Source of the DNA: Owenia fusiformis
Taxonomy: Eukaryota; Annelida; Polychaeta; Sabellida; Oweniidae
Length of the DNA: 64,000 bases
Reading direction: 5' to 3'
Assembly: GCA_903813345.2 (NCBI GenBank)
Contig: CAIIXF020000008.1
Span: 12,983,278 to 13,047,277 of the forward strand
Every line of letters starts with the position of its first letter. Within the stretch, counting starts at the first letter, position 1. Made by a program: the position numbers and the translations under genes. This document shows positions 46,901 through 58,900 of the stretch, piece after piece. The notes under the pieces were generated by a model. It was given only the letters and a program-made list of their open reading frames with translations. It ran no database searches and had not been told where the DNA came from.

Positions 46901-49900
46901 ATGAATAGCTGTTTTGATTTGTATCATCATTGATGATGGATGGACTGAATGACAGACATACAGACAGACGGATGGACAATTGCCCAGTCGATTCCATAGA
47001 CTCACTATGTGAGCCAAAAATAGAAATAAGTGTTACATAAAATCGTTGAGTACTATTTATGGATTTTGGCACGGAATTGAAGAAATGGCCATTCCTTCAC
47101 GTCCATGGTTTTGGGTAAAGAATTGAACAACAGGGAAAACACATTTACAATAGAGATAATGTCTTGCTTCGTACTTCTGTGTAATTTTAATTTGGAAAGA
47201 AGTGCCCAGGTGGGTGTTCACAGAGTTTACAGTAATATATTTTTAAGTTTGTAAAAATGTTTATTAAACAAAAATTACATTACATTACTTTTAAATATGG
47301 ATATATGGAAAAAATCAGTAAAGAAAAGCCATACAATAAGCCATTGACTGGAATGCACATGGTATGGACTCTTTTTGAAATAAATTCTGGCAGCGGGAAA
47401 TATTTTTTATTCTGAACTTGTCTCAGTGCCAGGAAGGGGCATCTCAATGGGACAATTGGATGAACAGTATATTGTATAGTGGATTTACCTCTCCATTAAC
47501 ATTCATTATTATTTTATAGGTCAACTTGTTATATATGTGACCTAGAATTCTATTTAACTAGAAACATGTCGAGACTGTTGCCATCCCTTATCATGCAAAT
47601 AAAGTCATGATGCTTTGACCTCAATGAATGATCCAATTCTGGCTGATTAATTGTGTCAACACCATTCGAAAGGAAATTCAATTCCAAATAAACAGACTAC
47701 AATTATCCATTTCTATATATAAACAGACTAACCCAGGATCAACAAAATGTTGATTCCTTTTCTAGCTCTGATACATTTGAAATGTGAATAAAAATAGACA
47801 AATTAAGTTCATCTGTGAAACAGTCCAGGATTCGTTATGTAACATATTGGTTGATATGGCTTGCTTCGATTACCAAATAATGGACCTGAATGTAGCAGTT
47901 TGGGGAATATATGAGACATTGCAACTACTAAGTTTCAGTAGGAATATGTCATTAACCATGGTACTGAATTGAATCACGGAAATAAGTCCAGTGTTACTGA
48001 ACTATCAGATTATCAAAAAACACTAAAAACAAGGATTTTAAAGCCAATATTAAAATACTGACCAACACATATTTGCATGTACCTATTAAATAGGCTAAAA
48101 TACATTTTCGTATGAAATAGTTTACAATGTTGTAATTATCCACCACATTGTATTTTATTTCTACAAAGAAATAGACCTATGGATTGATATTTTTCCTTGT
48201 CTTCAATTCTTTAATTAGCTGAGCATCTCAGCTAAGGAACTGTTGCATATTTCAACATCGCATTTCTCAAATAAAAGATGAGAATCACAGAAAGTTTGAC
48301 TTTTCAATTTTAGAAAGAAAGCGTGACAAAAATCAACAACTATCCACCCTTAATATATCTGACTATTACAGAAGATTTCACACATTTGATCTTTCAAATC
48401 ATGGACTTAATAAAACCTGTATTGCCTTTTATAGAAGTTTAAATGTGAAATGAATCTTGACTTTTGTAGACTTGACTGTATACCTATATGACTATATTGC
48501 CTTTAATCTTTATAGGAGTTAGAATGTGAATTGAATCATGATTATAGTCTCTGTATATCCATATGACTATATTGCCTTTTATAGGAGTTGGAATATGAAT
48601 TGAATCATGAATTTTAACTATTATAGTTTCTGTATATCCATATGACTATATTGCCTTTTATAGGAGTTGGAATATGAGTTAAATCATGAATCTTGACTAT
48701 TATAGTACTGTATATTTGATAGAAAATATAGTGTTATGGTTTTCTGGCTACACATTCTGAATGATAAAGACAAGGTCAATGCAAGGGATGACGTTAAGGG
48801 TGTTGCTGAACCTGAGTTCTAGTGAAGTGTAACAACTACAGTAAAACTTGTCTAATACGAATTCTACCAGAACTGGCCAACTGGTAACTGTTCACATTTC
48901 AAGGTTTTTAACAAGACAAATTAATAAAAAGTGGGACCAAAAAGGGGTTCACATTAAGAGGGGTTTAGTATAGAGAGGTGTTCCGATATACATACAATTT
49001 TTTTGTATTTTAAACTGTATAAATATTTCTTGATACACATTTATTTATCCTTCATCTTCTTCCGTCTCCTAGCTACTATAGTATACAATCGATCAGTGTA
49101 TATCCTATTCAAAATGAATAATAAATGTGTTTATTTATTATTTCTATGAAGATTATACACCACACTTGCTAAAATTAATTGTTTCTTATTGCTGGAATAA
49201 AACAAATGAAATGTTGTTATTGGATTTACTGAATGCACTAACCCTTTGCATTTGTCTAACTTAGCTTCTTAAAAGAGAGCTTCTTCTTCACTCTAAAAAT
49301 CTCTGAACCCGAGCCATCCAGAGCTTGTTGTCACCAGATGGCAGCATAATAGATTTGCATTGATTCATGAGGTGTGAAAGCTATCTGCAGTTGGGACAGG
49401 GCTGCTTAGCTGTAAAATTGTCTAACCTATTAAGAGTTTGTGCTCAGGGTATGAATGAACTTGGATGATATGGAAAAAATTGTTTATTAACTTCTGGCAA
49501 TATTTATATTTAAGGCAGATTAGCAGGTTATCAACCTCTGGTAGACAATGGAAGTTGAATACATTAACATAAAATCTATTATTAGCAACAGCTATAAATA
49601 AGTTGTTGACTGTAGCCATCCCATGCTTGTTGATCAGACTAGATTTGGAAACAAAACAGCCAACGATCCCCAGGTCTTTTTTGTAGAAATAATTATGAAA
49701 ATTGGTTGATAAATAAATGAGAAATCAACTTATCCATGCATGAAAGAAGTTCAGAGAAAAATGTATTTTAAAATTTTAGTTCTCATCGAACCCAATGGCA
49801 CAGTAATATTGAAAACATAATCTTCTTTTCAACTTAGTTAGACAATTAACATTGATTATTTTGAAAGTTGGTCGAAAATGATATGCTAAAACATTTATTA

Positions 49901-52900
49901 TTATTGATATAGTATGGCCTTTGTTCAATCTTCACAATGGTGTGAAAAAGATAATGTGTTTTGCTCTATGTAGTGGAATATTTGATGATTAAAAATGTCA
50001 ACTTTTATTTTAAACATAGCAGGAAATTTGAACATTTAAGAAATAAAAAGCTGACCATTTTCCCCATTTTTTCAAAAATCTCTAAAATAACTTTTAAAGT
50101 CATGAAAAACAGTTAATAAATGATAAACTTTACCATGGGGCCTTTAAGTTAAACCCCTTATTCAACCCCAACATTTCAACAAATCATACTTTTGTCTCAT
50201 AAAAGTCATTGGACCTGAACTGAAAAACTCTTGGAGGAAGATAATATCTGACATGTCCTTGATACAGATGGAAAGTACAACATCAAATAATCTTACACAG
50301 GTACTTTATATCAATGTTTAGAAGCAGGGACCCTTGGGGTTATTACTCACAAGTACGATGACCTTTCATTGAAAATTCCCCGAGAACATCTGTGGTGTTT
50401 CCTGGTGCACAATCTCGTAAGAGTTAAGTAAATATTTTACTGAAAAATGACAAGCAGCCACAATAATCAGGATATTACGAAATGTCTCCACCTCTCCGTT
50501 CTACGTGGAAAAACGATAAAGAATGATAACCAAGAGATGAGAATGACAAAACCCAAGGGTACTATAAGTGAATTACCTTTGACTAGGAACCCCTGGTTTG
50601 AAATATCACATCTGAAACTCAAAACAGAGAAATAGGTAGCGTAATTATAAGGGATGGAATACTGGGAAAGGACAATAGCATCCAGGGAAGGTAGTAAATT
50701 ATATAGAAATACTGGGATACAAGGTGCAACAGTTTCATTTTATCAAGAATGGATTGTGATAAGCATGAGTAAGATGACATGTTACCAGAGAGGCCCTGGA
50801 AAAGGCAATATGTCATTCCCCTAATGACGTAACAAACTGATATAAATAAACCATCAATTTAAACAAAGTAAGCACAGGCTTTTACTTTAATTAAGCCATT
50901 GAACTTCCTCCGTGTACCAGTGCCTTTGACAAAACTAGACCATCGCAATATTCTACAAATAAAAAATGAATAAATATAAATATGTAAAATAAATAAGTGT
51001 TCCCCTGATGTCAGACTTTGAGGGAGATGTCTGTCAAAAATGGTGTCATTTTAGAATCAAGAAAACTAAGATGAATTATATGCCAAATGACATATGAATT
51101 GCACATTCATTGATATTTCATTGTGGCTTGCTCCATTGATTGTAAATATTGTGATTTTTTAATTTGCATAATTGTAGATTTTTCAAACATGTTCATAATG
51201 TTCATTGTTTATAGAGGTTTGAGTTATATTCTCCTGATGTTGGCCTTTGTGCTTTCTCACATCATTTATTTTTACTACATGTATTATGGTATGCCTAGTG
51301 CAAAAATTTTTGATCTGCTCCGATTAACTAGAAAATGACAACTCCATGGAATAGCAAATCCCACCTGACAATATAATATTTACCATAAAGAGATGTACCA
51401 CCATCCATTTTGATAGCTTCATCTCTTAAGATACAAATGGGCTTTTAATTTTTCCATATTTGATTTTTGAAGATGATCTTGAATATACTTATATATTCGT
51501 ATTTGTTACTCTCCCTCTGTTTGTTAAAATGATTGATATGGTTTATGGGGTTTGATATTTTTATGCAACTGGTTTTTTAAACATTTTACCTGACATTGTT
51601 TCTGGATACAATAAAAATCCTTACATCATAACAAATGGAAATACACACAGTGGCAATGAATAACTTTCAATTAATAAAGTTCAGCCATAGACAATCTACA
51701 TTTTGTGAAACTGCTTGTGACGTCAGGCTTCCATGTTTCTTTACAATAAAGCTACGATTCGCTACATCAGAAATGAGATGAACCATTTAGCTTTATTACT
51801 GCTACTGGGGCAGCTACGTGAAGAAAATACTTTGGAATACTGCCCAAAATATTCCCACAGGTTCGTCTTTCCGGTTAAAATTTCAAATATTGCATCCGTT
51901 AATAGGTATCGATTCAAAGAATAATAGAAGTTGCTTCCGTTAATAGATATTGATTCAAGGAATATTCAAGTTGCATCAGTTCATAAGTAGTGATTCAAGG
52001 AATGTATGTGCAGAGATGCATGCAGCAGGAAACACTCTCTGAGTGGGTGAAGCTGGCAGGAAGGTGTAGACCTTGGTTATCTCATCTCATTCTAGGAAAA
52101 ACCTTACAGCCTGATGCCTCCTATTTAACAGTCCCTCTCTAGTGAACACCTGCTCTAATATATGGTAAACACCATGCTATGCTAATTACATTGCCCAATT
52201 AAGCACATTGCTCTAGGGACCACCATGCTCTAGTGAACACCTTGCTCTTGTGAACACTTTTGTCAAGTGAACACCTTGTTCTTGGGACCACGATGTTTTA
52301 GTGAACATATTTCTCTAGTGAAAACCTTGGAAAACCTTAACTTAACCTAGTAAACACCTTGCTCTGGTGAACACCTGTCCTTGCTCTCATGAAAATCTTA
52401 ACCCAGTGAACACTTTTCTCTGGAGAAAACCTTGCTCTTGTGAACATCTTATACCAGTTCTCTCTTTTCTCTTTTGCCCTTAAGTGAATACTTTTTTCAA
52501 GTAAACTTCTAGTAGCATTCTTTTAACAGATCATCCCTCTCTTGTGAACACATTTTAGAGTATTCAGTATATGGTATACAATATCCAATGTGTCCTACAT
52601 CTAGCCCAGGTTTTACTGACCACGTACCTACAAGAATCTGTCCCATATTAAAGCTATGTTGCAACGTATATTTATACTGAACAGATTAATAGATAGAGAG
52701 AGGCAAGAATGGGGACGTGAGTCTAATAATTACTATGGCGATTACCGATGATGCAGTATTAACTGCCAGATTGCTGATAGCTCTGGGATTGGCTGAAATT
52801 ATCATATGCTCCTAAAATCCAGTGTTTACCTATGAGATATCAGACCATTTAAAATACTAGTAGCTATCAACAAGACTTTACTACCGATTGCAAACTTAAT

Positions 52901-55900
52901 CTGATTCTAGGAAAAACCGAAGAATTTCAAACTCATATTGACATAGAGGGACTGGCAGTAGGTTTAAATTGAAAAATGTTTTAATAAACGATTCAGTGGT
53001 TTATTAATATGGAAGAACTTGAAGTTTATTAGCCATGATGATGTGGAAATAAGGACAATATTTGAACTCCTGTCAGAGAGAATATTAGAAAGCGACTGCA
53101 GAAAGGAGATAACAGATTATTAAATATTTTCATCAATAAATGAAACTATAACTGAGATAAACCAAATAGATACTCCATGCAGGTAAGAAGTAATTTAATC
53201 TTGTTTTTCAAAACATCAAAACAACAAAACAACAATCATTTCAACTGAACTGTAACACATCATGGTATTCATGCTTTTAAATGCAAACAATTGGAAAAAA
53301 TAATATCAAGTAAGCATACATTATTGAAATCTAATATACAGGAGTTAATATACTAGATTCAATAAAAATGTTAAAGACTCAGGAAAAAATACTTTCCCAG
53401 ATGAATGAATTGCATGAACCGATTGCAAGTCAGAAATGGATAAATGCATAATATTAATTTCCTAATGCTGCATTTCTGAAATACAGAAGTGAAAAGAAAT
53501 GAATATGAAGATACAATAGATTCAAAATATTTATTAAGTTAGCATAGAATAGAAGATAAGACACTTAACTTTGACTATTGTGGCTTGCACGTCTGACTGA
53601 CATAATCAATGCACATGTATTTAATGTTTTTACTTATACACATATCATAAACATCAAGTATATTGTAGGTATATAATTGTTTAACTGGGCAACATAAAAT
53701 TACTCTGTCCTTTTCCAAACAAATGCAGAACTTGCATTTATTAAATAACTCTGTACTTTTTTTTTTCAAGCAAATACCTAACTTGCCATCATAAAATCAC
53801 TCACTCTATAGTTTTTCAAGACACTTATTACTTGATATTTTGAGAGATCATTTGACAACTGACTAGATGCCAATAAAAATAAACTTCATTTTCATGATTT
53901 ATCATTCATACTTCGCCAGAGTGATATCATATTAGACCCCCACACATACAAAAATACATCTAGAAGTTTTGGGAAAACGTGATCTCTAGGTCGGGTAAAT
54001 TTCCAATAGAGCCAATGAAAAAACAAAATATTTTTATTTTCATTTAAACTGCCATGAATTTATTTACTTAAATATGTTAGAATGATACAGCCTTCCTACT
54101 ACATGACAAAAGCTAGATCCTAATTGGTCGATTAATTTTATCAATTTCAAGTTAAGTGTCAAACTTTCTGCGATGTTGATGTTATTTTACCCGGGGTCAC
54201 TCCTGGTATTTAATGTATCGATGCCATATGACATCTGGATGATATTTAGAAATCCTTCAATTTAATACATAGGATAACTCTGAACGTATTGTCCTTTTAC
54301 AATAATTGTACCTAAAAGCATGACAATGACAAAATGTCACACCTTCAAATAGCTACAAAAGTGTAACAATTGTTAAAGAAACTGATGTTTGATGCCAGTC
54401 ACAAAAAATCTGTATGCCAGTCATAAAAACATATATGCCAGTTATAAAAAAATCTGTATGCCAGTCATAAAAAACATATATGTCAGTCATAAAAAATCTG
54501 TATGCCAGTCATAAGAAACATATATGCCAGTCATAAAAAATCTGTATGCCAGTCATAAGAAACATATATGCCAGTCATAAAAAACTGTGTATGCCAGTCA
54601 TAAAAACATATATGCCAGTCATAAAAAATCTGTATGCCAGTCATAGGAAACATATATGCCAGTCATAAAAATCTGTATGCCAGTCATAAAAAACATGTCA
54701 TCACTTCTTGGTCATGATGATAAATGATAACATCTGCATAATGGTAAGTTCCAGTAATAAGAAATAAAGTATGCAGAATAAAATTTCTACAAGGAATTGT
54801 TTCGATCGACAGAATTCAGAAAAGTACAATTTGAAAAACACAACTCTTTTGAAGGAAATCACTTTTTGGCAGCAGCCAAATAAAGATAGTGTAATTATCT
54901 TTATAAAGTACAAAATAACCATCTGTGTGATAATCTCCATGAAGAAAATAAGTTTTACGCTAAGAGAGTTACAAGATTTACGATCTAGATTGAAGACACA
55001 AGACGTTATTGCTTCTCAATGAAGACCACGTTTTGAATAATGAATAAAATAACATTTATTTATTGCCAGAAACAATATGAAAGAGCCATCATCTCAATCT
55101 GTGCAGAAATATGACCTATTTTTGAAGGATTTCCTCATATAATATACAAACAATCAACCATAATATGGGGTTTGTTTCTACCTACAGATATCAAGTTACA
55201 TTATCCTAACACACGTATATGCCATATGGTGTCTGTGTGAGATAATTGTACCTCAAATAAATAAATAAATAATCACAATATTGTTTTTGCAAGTAACTTT
55301 CATTTTATTATGAAGAGTTGTTTAATGCCCCATATTTGACTAATGCCTGGGTCACGTATGCTCCGATCCATCAGCCGGCGCCTGGCCACTTGAGTGTTTT
55401 GTTCAATACTGTATTCAATTTTGAACAAAATACTCAATCGGCCTGGTGCTGTTGTGAAAATCGGAGCAAATGTGACCAAGGCATTAAATAAGCCTGCAGA
55501 ATATGAACTTTATAAACCAGAAGTCATTTTTACAAATTGTAAACATTTCTCGATGCACTTGACTAATTCCTTTTTACCAATATCAATAAGACAATGCAAT
55601 AAATGGATTACTTATTGTTTTATGAATATGATTTATTATAAAGTCTACCATGCATACTAAATTCAGGAAAAATAGTACTTCACTTCCAACATTCAAAATG
55701 ACTCAATATATCAAGATCGCAATGTGTACGTTTTTCAATAACTGATTCTGTTTCTTAAAAGAGAGCTTCATCTTATTACTTCTCGCCTCTGGGCACAGGG
55801 TAATTGAAAAGTAATATCAGCAATTTCCCAGACTAATAATCAAATAAATAACAACAAAGGGATATAAAATAAGTTAATCTTCATATTAAATAAAGAAATA

Positions 55901-58900
55901 CGGAAGTCTATTTTCTACTTTCCTTGATCTCTAATTATTATACAGCACAAAAATGTCATTGTGATAACATTTCAGTGACCATATTTCATAGACAAAGATT
56001 ATGCAAATACACAGTCTAGAACACAACTTGCAAATAAAAGACAACAATTTGCACCCTGATATTCAAAGGGCAGCATTAAAGTTCTACACTCTAAGATCTT
56101 GAAGAAACTATTGGAGCTTTTTGCTTTAATGGTATTCTCTTGGGGTTTCAATATGTAATATGTAGGATCTTTGTTAGACTAGCTTCAAGACCCTAGACCC
56201 CCCCCCCCTATTTATTTCAACAACCTGTTGATGAAGCAAGGGGTATGGAGTGGGGGTCTTGAAGCAAGACTAGATTTTTGTGCAACATACATTCGTGTTA
56301 GAAATATATAGATCCAATGATTTTTTCTGAGTGAAAGAGTAATAAAAAATAATAAAAGTGAATGTCTCCTTTACTCCTTTAGAGGGTAACCAATGTGATG
56401 GAGAGGCTGTCTCATGTTGAACAATTTCTTGAATGAGTGCATTGAACTGAAAATTATATCACCCCATAAAATGCATAGGAATTAACCGATTTTAGTATCG
56501 TTAAATGTATTAAGCGATTTGTTTTTATTCCGAAACAATATTTATATTAGTTTCTTCATGAGCATCAAGCTTACAGAATGTTACTGTATTCACATTCAAA
56601 ATGGAAAAAATTGAAATTGTTGACAGCAATAAAACTTCCCAGATGGAAAGTCAATAATTCATATGGCTTAGAACATTCATGATTTAATTGAGGTATTATT
56701 GCTTCTGTGAAGTCTTGCACCCCTACTGACATGTATACCTTCTATACAAGTATGGAAACAGATAATGGGAGAGGAGCAGCTTGATGCAAGACTAGCTCCA
56801 ATGCTCCTGTGTAGCCTTACACCAAGCCCTTGTATACACCCCTACTAACATGTATACCTTCTATACAAGTATTGAAACAGATAATGGGGAGCAGAGGCTT
56901 GATGCTAGACTAGCTCTATTGCTCCTGAATAGCCTTGCACCAAGCCCTTGTATACACCCCAACTGACATGTATACCTTCTTTACAAGTATGGAAACAGAT
57001 AATGGGAGAGCAGGGTTTTGATGCAAGACTAGATCCAATGCTTCTGTGTAGTCTTGCACCAAGCCCTTGTATACACCCCTACTGACATGTATACCTTCTT
57101 TACAAGATTATGTCTTTACAAGTATGGAAACAGAAAATGGGAGAGCAGGGGCTTGATGCAAGACTAGATCCAATGCTTCTGTGAATAGCCTGTTACAATA
57201 AAAGCAATTATTTAACAAAGATCTATGAATTGTGAACCTCTTTAACAAACCAATGGTTCTAGCACTAACAATCTTCCTGGATACCATGTACAAACTGTAG
57301 TGCCCTTTCTATGATATGATTTTGCTTCTTTCAAAGAGAGATTCGTCAAATGTTGCTAGGCTCTGACCCTTTGGGTAAAACTACTCACTCATTTGAGAAT
57401 TTCTTAAAAGAATGTTTATGAACTTGAATTATAGTTTTTTTGTCATTAAAAAAGTTTAAACCACTTTAACTCATGTTGAAGTCTTACCTTATACAAGTTA
57501 AATGTGTTGTGTGTGAACTTTTCTAGTTCTTGAAAGCCCACGCTAAAAGGCATCTTTTGGAAGAGCCGTGAGTTTTAAAAAGTGATATGAGCCATTATAC
57601 TAAAATTTATGTTCTTTGAGCCACATAGCTTAGAAATAATCACAAAAATATATCCTTTCTATCACAAAATTAAAGTATTTTTTTAAAGGTTTCTTATGAT
57701 CAATAATAAGAAACCAAACAGTAATTTTTGAAATAACAAAGCCAAATCACATGAAGAAAAGCATAGAGAATTATAAAATAAAACATTTGGACAATCTGTA
57801 AAAGAGTGCATACCTTTATTTAAACTACAATTTAATTTCTACAGTTCTACTTCACATTTTTCCATCCAAAAACAAGGTCAAGAACACTCCAGATAAAAGA
57901 CAAGACTGGCTGTGCAAAAAGACACAGACGGGAATTCCCAAAAAGTATATTCAAAGGGCTTAGTTTGTTGCCTGTAAACATAGTGATTATACAGCCCCTG
58001 ATAAAAATGTCAATTTGCTCTTGTTAATTGTGCATTTGATGTGCCTAGTAGAATTAACAAACTGATTTTTTTGGCTTCTAGCTTCAAAGATGGATTTAGC
58101 ATTAAAACATTGCAATTTACATTACTCTTCACTTAATTTGAGTTTAATTAAGGCCAGGATAAAAAATAAATGTTTACCATATCCTCTTAGGTAATTGGTT
58201 AACTCAACCTCAAGTCAAGTCAATCTAAGTCAACTCACCCCAAGTCATCTCTTTCTCTTGCATCTATTTCAAATCAAACAAAAATAATTCCTGCCGTACT
58301 TATGGCAATTAAACTACATCTTTAACAGATATGAACTATTTCAACAAAAATATGTTATACTCATACATAACTAAATTCAAGTTTTGAGAATTTGGAAACA
58401 CAAAACAAGTCTCAACATGGACCTAACACAAGACTAATTACTTTGGCCTAACTTGATCAGAGTGACATTCTATCACAAGGTGGAGGTTAACTTCTACAAT
58501 TTCTTTCTCCATGTACTTACTGAGTTGATAAAAATGTATACAGTACTACAAGCATTTGCTGATGTATATAGGTTGCTCTGACAAACAGTTAATGGGCCCA
58601 ATAACTTATACTAAAAAAGTAGCATTTCTAAAAATTACCTCACTGCACGTAATAATTCATTTAAGGCAATTGCATTAAATCATCAAATACATTTAATTTG
58701 CGAAATCTTGCATATTTCAAATTGCTCTCTGAAATGGATTATTATTTCTTCTTTTATTTTTTCTGTCTATAAATCTCACTATACTGCTTTCAAGGAATTA
58801 CTTTTTCCTAACGATCAATCTTAATTTTATGTTTAATTTACAACCTAGATATAACATGTCTATATTTAGATGTTTTTCTTACAGATGATCAGCGATGACA

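Noticed and set aside
46586-47017. 143-codon open frame upstream of the LINE fragment
   Set aside because: Low-complexity 'gacagacata' repeat coding SVCLYVCHSV-type peptides; a repeat end, not a gene.
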